Assembly (NCBI GenBank): GCA_027459485.1
Contig: DAIDIG010000001.1
Location: 550,619-614,618, forward strand
Direction of reading: 5' to 3'
Source: Bdellovibrionales bacterium
Lineage (GTDB): Bacteria; Bdellovibrionota; Bdellovibrionia; Bdellovibrionales; UBA1609
DNA: 64,000 bases
Made by a program: the position numbers and the translations under genes. Below, piece after piece: positions 1-8,611 of the stretch; positions within the stretch are counted from its first letter, which is position 1; every line of letters starts with the position of its first letter. The notes beneath the pieces were generated by a model. That model did no database searches. It was not told where the DNA came from and worked only from the letters and a program-made list of their open reading frames with translations.

Positions 1-1206
1 AATTCGCGGGTAAACCAGCGCCACCGATAAAGCCGTGACCTGCCCCCACGACACAAGCACCATCTTCAGAGCAGAATACGTTTCATAGAACGCCCGATCG
101 TTAGGGTCTGTAACATAACGATTGTACTCATTCCAAAGTTCTGAGTTGCCCTTGTCCCAAGAATACTGTGCGAAGAAGCCCAGCAGTAAACTCATGCTGC
201 CTTTTGCGACGTAGCCACCGAATGTTGTAGCCATCGGTGTGCCCATCGTCTTGAGTAAAGATGCTTGAATGGCCATGAACCCGACCTCGATCAGGTTCCA
301 TTTTGTGATCGCGCTGGTTTCGTCGCCGAACTCCAGTACTTTTTGCGGGGGAATTCCGAGCCATTTCCAAAATTTTCGGGTTTTGAATTGCAACCAGTCG
401 GCGAACCGCTGATGGGTCAGCCACCCCATGTACAGGTTGTTGTAATACATGAGTGCCGCGGACATTGCCCCGGTCGCGACACCGTAGCCGAGTTTACCGA
501 CCATCGAAGCGCCCGAGCCGACAACTGATAAGAAGGTGCCGACCGCGTTGCCGCTGAACCTCGCGATCGACAGCCACTCTTTGTATTCGCCGGTTCGTCC
601 CCATCGCACGAATCGCGAATAATTTTGGGTCAAATATTGATCGCGCGCCGATTGAAAGTTTTCGTACGTCTTGCGTTCGATCCGTTCGACCAAATGGCGC
701 GAAAGGGGAATTTCATGCGAGTTCTTTCGTAACGACAGCGGCATCATTGAGATCAAATGTTGGTGTTGGGCCGCCCCCACCGCATCGTCGGCTGTAAAAT
801 CGATCACCATGGTGCGATCGGCTTTTCGGCTCAATTTGCCGGCGAATTTCAATACGGCCTTCGTTTCGGCATCGTTTTGCACGAGAACGTCGATACGGCT
901 GTAGGTGATGTCGCCGACCCCAGCGAAGTTATACGTCGCCGCGTACTGTGTGGCGGGCAGAGTGATGCCCCCGACGGGAGTCGGCGAGAGCGGCACATAG
1001 CGCTCATTGTTGGGCTTGGCGTCGCCTTGGATAACCTGTTCGTCGAGTGGCACTGGTGTGGCGGGTGCGGGTAGTGAAAGCGGCGGAATTTGCTCGGGCA
1101 TCGAACGCGGCACCGGAGTAGCGAACTGCGCGAAGGACGTGGCCGGGTATATTTGACTACAAATTAAAATGAACACGACAAGGGATCGTGGAAAACGCTT
1201 CGACAT
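1..1206 (-). CDS. Secreted/membrane protein of unknown function, 3' end outside window (paralogue of next gene)
   Basis: This gene is absent from the ORF track because it has no stop inside the window; I translated it by hand from the ATG at 1206 and it stays open for 402 codons to base 1. It begins with a basic, hydrophobic signal peptide (MSKRFPRSLVVFILICSQ) and then a Pro-rich stretch. It aligns throughout with the following gene: RFVRWGRTG against RFVRWGKTG, PMATTFGGYVAKG against PMATTAGGYVGVG, QYSWDKGNSELW against QYPWEKGHADLW. Several Gly/Ala-rich hydrophobic segments suggest membrane association. The gene lies about 48 bp downstream of its paralogue on the same strand, so the two probably form a tandem duplication and may be cotranscribed. 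I do not recognise the family and assign no function. Confidence 0.8.
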   Translation of the reverse strand, partial: MSKRFPRSLVVFILICSQIYPATSFAQFATPVPRSMPEQIPPLSLPAPATPVPLDEQVIQGDAKPNNERYVPLSPTPVGGITLPATQYAATYNFAGVGDITYSRIDVLVQNDAETKAVLKFAGKLSRKADRTMVIDFTADDAVGAAQHQHLISMMPLSLRKNSHEIPLSRHLVERIERKTYENFQSARDQYLTQNYSRFVRWGRTGEYKEWLSIARFSGNAVGTFLSVVGSGASMVGKLGYGVATGAMSAALMYYNNLYMGWLTHQRFADWLQFKTRKFWKWLGIPPQKVLEFGDETSAITKWNLIEVGFMAIQASLLKTMGTPMATTFGGYVAKGSMSLLLGFFAQYSWDKGNSELWNEYNRYVTDPNDRAFYETYSALKMVLVSWGQVTALSVALVYPRI

Positions 1207-1254
1207 GGCCCGGCTGATTATGGGGCTATCCGCTTACGAAGTAAAACTGCGATA

Positions 1255-2751
1255 TCAGTTATTAACAAAGCGAAATGTCGCACGCATTGAACCGTTGCCA
1301 TAAACATGGCTTTGCACAACAACGCCCGGTGCAAATTGAAGACTTTGGGTGGCAGCTTTAAGAGGCGTCGAGCTCTCGCCAAGTATGCCTGCGCATGTAA
1401 ATTTCTTGCGGAGTGTTTCGGGTGATGTTTGTCCCACCACTTGCCGGTAACGATAGCCCATGATCCCCATCGCAACCAATAGCGAAATGCCGAGCGCGTG
1501 AGAGCCCAGAGCTATTGTCGCGGCTGTGGTCGCGGCGACTGAATCCAGCATTATCTTGAAGTCTGAGTATGTTCCGAAAAAGAGTCGATCGTTTTCGTCT
1601 TGAATGTGATTTACATATTTGGCCCACAGATCAGCGTGGCCCTTTTCCCACGGATACTGGGCGCCAATTGCTGAAATAAGCGTCGATGCCCCAACACCGA
1701 CATATCCGCCCGCAGTGGTTGCCATCGGCATGTCGGCAGCCGCTCGTTCGCTCGCTTGAAGAGCCAAAAATAATAACTCTGTGCCGCCCCATTTTGCCAG
1801 GGCACTTGATTCATTAATTGTTCCGGGTGAAACGGGAGCTGCGATTCGCGACCAAGTATTGAAATTAGAATCGTTGGCTGCAATTTTATCAATAAACCGG
1901 ACGCCGAGCTTTGCCATCACGCTTTGATAACCTGAATACAGCTTCGGCAGTGATCGATGATTTGTTAACCAATTCCGCAGCTTCGGATTGAGAACCATGA
2001 AACCCCAAGATAAACCGCCAGTAACGAGACCAAAGCCGACTTTGCCGACCCAACTAGCGGGTGCATTGAATACAGATAAAAGAGCGCCGCTAAAATTGCC
2101 GGTGAGTCTTCCGATTGCCATCCACTTGAGACCTTTACCCGTCTTGCCCCACCGAACGAAACGGTGATAATTCGCGCGAAGAAATCTGGCCCTCATCGCA
2201 TCGAATGTCCGATATACCTTGCCGTTGATAGTTTTGTCTCGAGCCGATTGACGGGCCATTAGACTTGGCGATAAACCAACGCCATAGAAACTCGCATTCA
2301 TTGTCTTCGGCACTAAGTTGTAAAAATCTCGAATTTGCTTTTGCCCACCTGCACCAGCCGGCACGTAATATGTGATAGTCGTGTGACTTGCCGTTCTGGC
2401 GAGTTGCCCAGCGAGCTTTAATACAGCACCTGTTTCAGCGGGCGATGACACCAAGATATCTGTTTCAGAATAGACGGCATCCGGAGCGCCTGGATAGGTT
2501 ATATGATAGCTAAAGGTGTACGACGGCATAACGTAATCACCGACTTGCATCGGTAAAAGCGGGATATCATATTCATTCGCATCAGTCGGCGTTTCGGTTG
2601 TGCTGGTCGCTTCAGTCAACGGAACAGTTTCCTGTTCGCCCGCTGGCGAGGCCGTTGGCGTTTGGGCAAGTGCAAGCATTGGCGCAAAAGCCAACTGAAC
2701 GCACAATAAAGAGGTCAACACGCGCATTTTCGGAATAGCAAACCGTACCAC
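1255..2751 (-). CDS. Secreted/membrane protein of unknown function, tandem paralogue
   Basis: A 498-aa protein with an N-terminal signal peptide (MRVLTSLLCVQLAFAPMLALA, cleavage near AQT) and a Thr/Glu/Pro-rich linker. A mixed domain follows, with several hydrophobic Gly/Ala-rich stretches that could be membrane helices near residues 210-260 and 400-430. The GTG at 2751 is preferred as start because AGGAG sits 6 nt upstream; the internal ATG at 2727 has no Shine-Dalgarno. It is clearly homologous to the partial gene just downstream, including the QYPWEKGH and FFGTYSDFK blocks. No catalytic motif is visible. A long lipoprotein at 55497 has a similar overall layout, but I could not establish homology by eye. 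Confidence 0.85.
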   Translation of the reverse strand: MVRFAIPKMRVLTSLLCVQLAFAPMLALAQTPTASPAGEQETVPLTEATSTTETPTDANEYDIPLLPMQVGDYVMPSYTFSYHITYPGAPDAVYSETDILVSSPAETGAVLKLAGQLARTASHTTITYYVPAGAGGQKQIRDFYNLVPKTMNASFYGVGLSPSLMARQSARDKTINGKVYRTFDAMRARFLRANYHRFVRWGKTGKGLKWMAIGRLTGNFSGALLSVFNAPASWVGKVGFGLVTGGLSWGFMVLNPKLRNWLTNHRSLPKLYSGYQSVMAKLGVRFIDKIAANDSNFNTWSRIAAPVSPGTINESSALAKWGGTELLFLALQASERAAADMPMATTAGGYVGVGASTLISAIGAQYPWEKGHADLWAKYVNHIQDENDRLFFGTYSDFKIMLDSVAATTAATIALGSHALGISLLVAMGIMGYRYRQVVGQTSPETLRKKFTCAGILGESSTPLKAATQSLQFAPGVVVQSHVYGNGSMRATFRFVNN

Positions 2752-2949
2752 GGCATTCTCCTATGGCCCATTGTTCTACAGCGGTCGCCAGTATGACGCG
2801 GCCTAGAAAATAAGTAAATTTTTACGTCGAGTTTAATGTGTAAATAGTTAAAATAATACAAATAAGCGGTTCTAAACACCGATTTAACCTCCTCGCATAA
2901 GAGGTGTTTATGTGTCGTAAAAGGTCCAGTGAGGCATACAAGGAGTCTT

Positions 2950-4389
2950 ATGAAAATTTTAAATTTCATCGGCGGCGAGTATTCTGGGGCGCGATCGGGC
3001 AAATTCTTGAACAATACCAACCCGGCAACCGGTGAGGCGATGGGGGAGCTCCCTGATAGCGATGCGGTGGACGTCGTAATGGCGATTCAAGCGGCCCATC
3101 GCGCGGCTGAGAAATGGGCGAAAACGCCGTCGGCCGAACGGTCGCGATTGTTGAATTTGATAGCGGACCGTATCGAGCAGCGGGCTGATGAATTTGCCAA
3201 GTTAGAAGCACTCGACGTCGGTAAGCCGAAGTGGCTCGCGCGCGAGGTAGATGTGCCGCGCGCCATTCTCAATTTTCGTTTTTTCGCGGCTAAGATATTG
3301 ACCGAAGAGACGGGCGGCTTTGATAGCGACGGTGCACTTGTGCAGTATTCACTTAGGCAACCGGTTGGGGTCTGCGGCCTTATTTCGCCGTGGAACCTGC
3401 CACTATATCTTCTGACCTGGAAGCTCGCACCCTGCCTCGCCATGGGCAACGCGGCTGTTTGTAAGCCTTCAGAACTCACTCCCCTGACGGCTCATCTTTT
3501 GTCTGAGATCGTGAGCGACATATTACCACCCGGCGTGTGCAACATTGTTTACGGGCGTGGCGAAACGGCGGGAGCAGCCCTCGTACAACACCCAGGCGTT
3601 CCGCTTATCTCATTTACCGGCGGCACTGACACTGGCATTAAGATCACGCAGTCGTCGGCGCCACAGTTGAAAAAACTAAGCCTCGAACTTGGCGGTAAAA
3701 ATGCGAACATCGTGTGCAAAGACGCCGATCTGTCAGCAGCGGTGAAGGGGTCCATTCGGGCGGCGTTTTTAAACTCCGGTCAAATTTGCCTATGCGGCTC
3801 GAGACTCTATGTACAAGAAGACATTTATGACAGTTTTATGAAAGAGTTTCGCGAACAGACCGCGGCACTTAAAATCGGCGACCCGATGGCTGACGACACG
3901 TTTATCGGGCCGCTCGTGAACGGCCAGCAACGCGAAAAATCTTTGGCGGCGATTCAACAGGCGACCCGTGAAGGTGCAAAGGTGACAGTGGGTGGGCGCG
4001 TGCCAGAGACACTCCCGCAGCAGTTGCGCGGTGGGTTTTACCTTGAACCGACAGTGATCGAAGATCTCGATCACTGTTCGGATCTCTGGGCCAATGAGAT
4101 TTTCGGCCCAATCGTCACGGTGCAGACGTTTAAACTGCCGCAGGATGCAATCAAATGGGCGAACACGTCGACCTACGGTCTCTCGGCGAGTGTTTGGACG
4201 CGTGACGTTTCGCGTGCGCACAAGATGGCGCGCGAGATTCAGGCCGGCACGGTGTGGGTGAATACATGGGCGAAGCGCGACCCCCGCGTGCCGTTCGGGG
4301 GAGTGAAGCACTCCGGTATCGGGCGTGAAGGCGGCGACCATTCGCTCGATTTTTACTCGGAGTTGAAAACCGTTTGCCTCGCGACTTGA
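2950..4389 (+). CDS. Aldehyde dehydrogenase, ALDH8 / hydroxymuconic-semialdehyde dehydrogenase-like
   Basis: NAD(P)-dependent aldehyde dehydrogenase that oxidises an aldehyde to the acid in the cytoplasm. The sequence carries the family hallmarks in order: SPWNLPLYLLTWKLAPCLAMGN and CKPSE in the cofactor fold, SFTGGTDTG, the general-base block LSLELGGKNA, and the catalytic cysteine in NSGQICLCGSR. The last motif resembles ALDH8-type enzymes such as 2-aminomuconate or 2-hydroxymuconic semialdehyde dehydrogenases. The track starts at a GTG (2929), but ATG 2950 has AGGAG at good spacing and gives 479 aa, the normal family length. It stands alone between the minus-strand paralogue pair and tRNA-Asp. 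The family is secure; the substrate is inferred. Confidence 0.93.
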   Translation: MKILNFIGGEYSGARSGKFLNNTNPATGEAMGELPDSDAVDVVMAIQAAHRAAEKWAKTPSAERSRLLNLIADRIEQRADEFAKLEALDVGKPKWLAREVDVPRAILNFRFFAAKILTEETGGFDSDGALVQYSLRQPVGVCGLISPWNLPLYLLTWKLAPCLAMGNAAVCKPSELTPLTAHLLSEIVSDILPPGVCNIVYGRGETAGAALVQHPGVPLISFTGGTDTGIKITQSSAPQLKKLSLELGGKNANIVCKDADLSAAVKGSIRAAFLNSGQICLCGSRLYVQEDIYDSFMKEFREQTAALKIGDPMADDTFIGPLVNGQQREKSLAAIQQATREGAKVTVGGRVPETLPQQLRGGFYLEPTVIEDLDHCSDLWANEIFGPIVTVQTFKLPQDAIKWANTSTYGLSASVWTRDVSRAHKMAREIQAGTVWVNTWAKRDPRVPFGGVKHSGIGREGGDHSLDFYSELKTVCLAT

Positions 4390-4446
4390 GGTTTGGCATA
4401 GTTTGTGGCTCATTACGTGCCGGCGCATTTGTGCCGACGCGATAAC

Positions 4447-4523
4447 GGAGTGGTAGTTAAGTTGGTTATAACGCTCGCCTGTCACGCGAGAGGCCGCGGG
4501 TTCGAGTCCCGTCCACTCCGCCA
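4447..4523 (+). tRNA. tRNA-Asp (GUC anticodon)
   Basis: A 77-nt cloverleaf. The acceptor stem GGAGTGG pairs with CCACTCC and is followed by G and an encoded CCA. The anticodon loop is CCTGTCACG with anticodon GTC (Asp), and the T-arm is GCGGGTTCGAGTCCCGT. The sequence is close to the usual bacterial tRNA-Asp. It lies 57 bp after the aldehyde dehydrogenase and just before a strong terminator. Confidence 0.97.
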
Positions 4524-4543
4524 ACTTGATTTTTGGTTTTGCT

Positions 4544-4571
4544 AAGCCCCGGAAATCCGGGGCTTTTTTTA
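4544..4571 (+). terminator. Rho-independent terminator after tRNA-Asp
   Basis: A perfect GC-rich stem AAGCCCCGG / CCGGGGCTT with loop AAAT is followed immediately by a run of T. It ends tRNA-Asp transcription, and possibly readthrough from the aldehyde dehydrogenase gene. Confidence 0.93.
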
Positions 4572-4587
4572 CTTTAACTATTTGAAA

Positions 4588-4704
4588 TTAGCGATTTGCG
4601 TTCTTTTGCGTTCCGCCAGTTTTGTGCTGGCTCATTCGTTCACTCAGTTTTTCAACCGCTGCTTGCAACGCTATATCTCTTGTCTTCGCGTACCGTGAAG
4701 GATT
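4588..4704 (-). pseudogene. Probable C-terminal remnant of a tyrosine-recombinase integrase
   Basis: Too short for the ORF track. Read on the minus strand toward the tRNA, the frame ending in TAA at 4588 encodes about 38 residues containing RYAKTRDIALQAAVEKLSERM. This resembles the end of phage-type integrases, where the nucleophilic Tyr sits in an (R)YA-x-T/L motif followed by a helix of the AVxKL type. An in-frame stop lies directly upstream (4705-4707) and no upstream integrase domains are seen, so this would be a fragment. Its position just 3' of tRNA-Asp is the classic location for an integrated element. The call rests on a short match by eye. Confidence 0.4.
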
Positions 4705-4836
4705 TCAAAACTCCTAACCCATTTTGTTTGGCCTGGTTACACAAAACTTTTTACACTCCCTGCGACCATGAAGCACATGTCACTGTGACAATTTCGCGGA
4801 GCAAAGCGCGACAATTTTTCGAACTTCCGGGCCTCA

Positions 4837-5469
4837 TTAATTTTTCACCGCTAATTTGCAGTTCATTGATGAACTGAGAGAATTAATCAAACTGAGATCT
4901 TGTTTTATTGCTTCTTTTATCTTTAATCCCAACGCTGAACACTCGCTATGATTTTTAGTGCTATGTTGCAAATCCTCGTTGGCATTAGCGGATGCTAATT
5001 GCAAGGTTCCGCAAGAGGGGCTGCCCCATGAGCATTCCGCCGCCTCTTCAGCGCTACAAGAAGCTATAGCCTGCGAAGCCGATACCGCCGCGCCAGTACA
5101 CTTTGCTTCGCAATTCACCTTTACTGCCGTGCAGGCTGCTATGAATCCATTTAATGCGGTTAGTGCAACTTCAGAGGCTTTTTCAAGATATTGACAACTT
5201 TGTTCAACGGACGCGGATCGCGCCTTATTGATATAGGACTGAATCGTCGGAATGACGCCGATAAAGGCTGAACTCTTGCTCCCACTGCAAGGGATTAGGG
5301 TGTCAGCATTAGCCAAGGCACACTGTATGTCGTTTGCGCGAGATCGCGTCGATTGCTGTAGACATTGAGCATAGGCAGAGTCAAACAGGAATGAAACGCA
5401 AAATAAGCAAATCGCCATGTTTAGTTTTGCGGCACATCTACGATTAAAAAACTCGAATGAAAACATCAT
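4837..5469 (-). CDS. Secreted cysteine-rich protein, unknown function
   Basis: About 210 aa. The N-terminus is a signal peptide (hydrophobic CLFCVSFLFDSAYA, then Q-C). The mature part has many cysteines in short spacings (QCLQQ, CQYLEKA, CTAVKVNCEAKC, CSAEEAAECSW, SCGTLQ), suggesting disulfides in the periplasm or outside the cell, and is otherwise Ala/Ser-rich and probably helical. AGGGGAG precedes a double ATG (5469 and 5466); the second has the better spacing. I do not recognise a domain. It is monocistronic, with a 360-bp AT-rich gap upstream. Confidence 0.75.
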   Translation of the reverse strand: MMFSFEFFNRRCAAKLNMAICLFCVSFLFDSAYAQCLQQSTRSRANDIQCALANADTLIPCSGSKSSAFIGVIPTIQSYINKARSASVEQSCQYLEKASEVALTALNGFIAACTAVKVNCEAKCTGAAVSASQAIASCSAEEAAECSWGSPSCGTLQLASANANEDLQHSTKNHSECSALGLKIKEAIKQDLSLINSLSSSMNCKLAVKN

Positions 5470-5797
5470 CTCCCCTTTAGCTGACGGCTATAGCTTTGAA
5501 TGCTATTCTCGAACAGTTTTGAAAAGCAAGTATAGCACCAATGCACGACAAAATAATCGCAACTTTAATAATCTTTGTTTTAATAATAATTAAAATGTGC
5601 AAACGAAGGGCCACATGAAAGCCAATTCTATGCTTATTTTAAGCAAATATTGCTTATTAATTGTTCGCTTGTAAAAAAATAATTTAACACTCCATTCAAA
5701 GATGTATCAAAATGGGATGAATCTGGGACGTCACTCCTGGCTGTCTTGACTAAGAAGACCAGCGGATAAGGCTGCGCCCCCGAGAGCCAGTTGTAAT
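5470..5797. other. AT-rich intergenic region with no gene seen
   Basis: Between the divergent starts at 5466/5469 and 5834. It is strongly AT-rich around 5540-5700 and has no ORF of note on either strand. A 5-bp inverted repeat GTCTT-N7-AAGAC (5743-5759) lies upstream of the sigma-28-like promoter of the next gene. I see no GTTTAC palindrome like those upstream of the lipoprotein genes at 26885 and 29604. Confidence 0.6.
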
Positions 5798-5825
5798 TCA
5801 AGCTTACCGGATAATGTGCCGATAA
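5798..5825 (+). promoter_or_regulatory. Sigma-28 (FliA)-like promoter of the 5834 lipoprotein
   Basis: TCAAGCTT, 12 nt, then GCCGATAA. This matches the FliA-type consensus (TAAAGTTT, about 11 nt, GCCGATAA) in most positions, including the whole -10. The -10 ends 8 nt before the ATG at 5834, so the transcript may start at or within a few bases of the start codon. The same arrangement occurs upstream of genes 26885 and 29604. Confidence 0.6.
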
Positions 5826-5833
5826 GATAAGTT

Positions 5834-8242
5834 ATGGGCAAGCGGTACGTTTGTTTATTGGCTCTATCGCTACTTGCCTCCGGCTGCGGCAAGGTCTGGG
5901 TTTCGTTGTCGTATCGACAATCTCCGACAAATTCAGGGCCGATAAGTTATCATCTCGTATTTACCACTGAACCGTCTTCAAGCATTTCTGCGGGCGCAAC
6001 CCTCACAACGGGCGGGGTGATCGAGGTTGAAGATAACAACGGCAACCTCATTACCACTGGGGCGTTGTCCAACGCTACCATCACTTTGTCAGACTCAAGC
6101 GGCAACGGCGGCATTGCAGGCGTCACGAGCGTCACAGCGGCGGGCGGTATCGCTACGATTCCGAACAATACTTTAACGTTTGAAAAAACGGGCACAACCA
6201 GTTTATCCGCTACAACAACCGTCAGCGGATATGGAACACTCAGCGCGGCAAGCAGTTCGATTGCCATCGCGACATCGTCATTCAGCACAGTCTCGGCGTT
6301 TTCGGGCCCCGATGACCCAAACGGGTCGATAAATGGCACCGGCACTGCCGCGAGATTATGGAACCCATCCGCGCTCACGACTGATGGTATTAACGTGTAT
6401 ATTCTTGAAAATTATCCGAACTGCCTAATGCGTGAGTATAATATTTCGAATGGTGCGGTTACGACTCTCGCGGGGCAACTTTACAATTGTGGATATACCG
6501 ATGGCGCTAATGGCACGAGCACCCTTGGCGGATCCTTTAGTGGTCAAGGTGTTCAACAAATGGCGACTGACGGCACCTATGTTTATTTTGTCGACGGGCA
6601 CTCAATCCGAGCAGCGACAATCAGCAACGGCACTATCACGACGATCGCTGGCAGCCCAACATCTTCAGGTTATACGAATGCCGACGGGACAAGTGCACGC
6701 TTTGGTGCAATCGGTGGAATTTATATTAACGGTACAACTTTATATATTGCCGATAACGGCAACCATTATATTCGCGCCTTGAGCCTCACATCGCCGTACG
6801 CTGTAACGACTGTTGCGGGTAATGGCACAGGTGCTATTCAAGACAGCAGCCCTGGTCCAGCTGAAGTCGATAACATGGATTATTTTGCCGGCGATTCAAC
6901 CAATCTTTATTTCGTCGATTATAATGGTACGAATTACGATGTCCGGCAAATGAACTGGTCGACAGATACGCTAACTACAGATGCGACGGGGCTTAATAGT
7001 TCTTGCGGTAGCTCCGTTGGTTCGATTGCAGTCACCAGCACAACGATGTACCTGTCGTGCCAAGACGTCATAAAAGCTGCGACCATCGGAACTTGGACAT
7101 GGTCTGTCGTTGCGGGTGCCGGCTGGAGCGGTGGTGATGTGGACGGGAGCGCTGGCACCTCAAGGCTTGGTGGTGGTACTAGCCATGGTTATAATGGCGA
7201 CTTTCTCTCGCCTTACGGCACCGATATTTACATTGCCGATACCGTAAATGGCGCTCTTCGCGTACTTGGCACGTCAAACATCGTCACAACTTTGGCGGGT
7301 ATGCCCAATTCCGGATACGGTTCAGTACAGAACACGACGGCGGCGAATACTCGCTTTGAAGATCTGCAGGATCTCGTGAGCAACGGCACAAACCTATACG
7401 GCTTAGATTATCAGACCAATTTGTTTCCGATCATCTCGATGAGCAACGGTTCAAGCGGTCCACCAATGGGTTCAGGATGGGGGCTTCAATCGCCATACAA
7501 TCAAGTGCTCGCCTACATGAATGGCAAAATTTATTACCTCGATCCTTGTAAAATCTGGGAGGTTAATCCGACTGCCGATACTATTGCAGGTCTCGTCGGT
7601 AACAACAGCTCGTGCGTCGAAAACGAAGGGAGCTTTTCAGTAGCCACGTTTAAAGGTCTTAAAGCTATTGCATCGGATCAACAAAATTTATATGTGTTTG
7701 ACAACGATGTGATTAAAAAACTCGATTTGACCACCCAAACGGTCAGTGTGCTCTCGGGTCAAGCCGGCACGAGTGGGTGCATCACTGGTTCAGCATCAAC
7801 TTCGCGCTATGATGGTAGCACAGGTTTTATGGCCTACATGAATGGCAATCTTTATTTTACTGAGAACTGTAATCATGGTTCTGTTGTTCAGGTGAATACA
7901 CAAACGGGCGCTTCATCAATTGTGGCAGGTAACGGAATATACGGGTATGTGAACGGAACTTTGGCAAACGCCGAATTTAGCAGGTCTGGAGGGGGCATCA
8001 CAAGCGATGGGCAAAATTTGTATATTTATGACCTGGGTAACGGAGCGATTCGCGAAGTGAATATCAGCGGCAATTCCGTTACGACTTTATTCGGTTCGAC
8101 GAGTGAAATGTGGGATATCGATGGCTCGCTCGCCAACGCACGCGAAAGCGCGAATTCTTATACGGCCGGGCCATTTTCTATTTATTACGGTTACGGTAAA
8201 CTATATATCGTCAATAGTCGCGGAATCAGAGTGGTGCAATAA
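5834..8242 (+). CDS. Surface lipoprotein with Ig-like domain and propeller (NHL-like) repeats
   Basis: An 802-aa lipoprotein. The signal peptide ends in the lipobox LASGC, followed by GKVWV, which is also the start of the mature 29604 protein. Residues about 35-140 look like an invasin/Big_1-type Ig domain (LTTGGVIEVEDNNGNLITTG). The rest consists of repeated units of the type (V)TTLAG...G.NGT...A.F..P, then LY(I/F)AD..N..IR, typical of NHL/YVTN-like beta-propellers. It is likely anchored in the outer membrane and acts in binding. The ATG has no ribosome-binding site but lies 8 nt downstream of a sigma-28-like -10, so leaderless translation is possible. The ligand is unknown. Confidence 0.85.
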   Translation: MGKRYVCLLALSLLASGCGKVWVSLSYRQSPTNSGPISYHLVFTTEPSSSISAGATLTTGGVIEVEDNNGNLITTGALSNATITLSDSSGNGGIAGVTSVTAAGGIATIPNNTLTFEKTGTTSLSATTTVSGYGTLSAASSSIAIATSSFSTVSAFSGPDDPNGSINGTGTAARLWNPSALTTDGINVYILENYPNCLMREYNISNGAVTTLAGQLYNCGYTDGANGTSTLGGSFSGQGVQQMATDGTYVYFVDGHSIRAATISNGTITTIAGSPTSSGYTNADGTSARFGAIGGIYINGTTLYIADNGNHYIRALSLTSPYAVTTVAGNGTGAIQDSSPGPAEVDNMDYFAGDSTNLYFVDYNGTNYDVRQMNWSTDTLTTDATGLNSSCGSSVGSIAVTSTTMYLSCQDVIKAATIGTWTWSVVAGAGWSGGDVDGSAGTSRLGGGTSHGYNGDFLSPYGTDIYIADTVNGALRVLGTSNIVTTLAGMPNSGYGSVQNTTAANTRFEDLQDLVSNGTNLYGLDYQTNLFPIISMSNGSSGPPMGSGWGLQSPYNQVLAYMNGKIYYLDPCKIWEVNPTADTIAGLVGNNSSCVENEGSFSVATFKGLKAIASDQQNLYVFDNDVIKKLDLTTQTVSVLSGQAGTSGCITGSASTSRYDGSTGFMAYMNGNLYFTENCNHGSVVQVNTQTGASSIVAGNGIYGYVNGTLANAEFSRSGGGITSDGQNLYIYDLGNGAIREVNISGNSVTTLFGSTSEMWDIDGSLANARESANSYTAGPFSIYYGYGKLYIVNSRGIRVVQ

Positions 8243-8611
8243 ATATTGATAATGTCATCGGCGTCTTTGTGGCTAATAACGTAATTTATGCAGCGATGTT
8301 TGGCGGCCTTAGCGCCATGCTCGCACAGTAGCTGAAATTCTTTTGGACACGGCGATCAAGGAGCGGGCCTGACGCAGGCGTAAGTTGCAAAACGAGTGGG
8401 CATATCTTTGGCTCTGCCGCTACATCAAATTCAGCTTGAAATATCGGCTCCGAAAGAAATAGGGCAAGCATAGGCCCGCTAAATCTGCGCAAATAAAATG
8501 ATCTGCTCAAATACCAATCGCCCCGAGCTATCTAACAGTTTTATAATTTGGTTTTTTTAAGGGCTGTGATAGATGCCTTGTAACAACCTTTATTCGGTAA
8601 GGAGCCCTCTC
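8243..8611. other. Intergenic region, no supported gene
   Basis: A 369-bp gap. A 28-codon open stretch just after the stop at 8242 (ending at the TAG near 8331) reads VFVANNVIYAAMFGG and could be a propeller-blade relic, but it has no start signal. The minus-strand ORF 8286-8510 shows no domain. An AT-rich stretch around 8520-8565 (ttttttaaggg) may hold the promoter of the next gene. Confidence 0.4.

Noticed and set aside
3790-4524. 244-aa minus-strand ORF opposite the aldehyde dehydrogenase and tRNA
   Set aside because: It is the antisense shadow of the aldehyde dehydrogenase frame and even covers tRNA-Asp; Arg/His/Pro-rich composition and no domain.
4778-4790. Palindrome TGTCAC-T-GTGACA
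   Set aside because: Perfect but isolated, 47-59 bp past the end of the 4837 gene's stop side, with no promoter nearby; it resembles a CRP half-site but nothing depends on it.
4596-4877. 93-aa plus-strand ORF after tRNA-Asp
   Set aside because: Runs through the terminator-proximal gap into the end of a minus-strand gene, has no ribosome-binding site or domain; the minus-strand integrase-like frame is the better reading.
5938-5950. GCCGATAAGTT inside the 5834 coding region
   Set aside because: Has the -10 sequence but no TCAA at the right distance and lies within an ORF.
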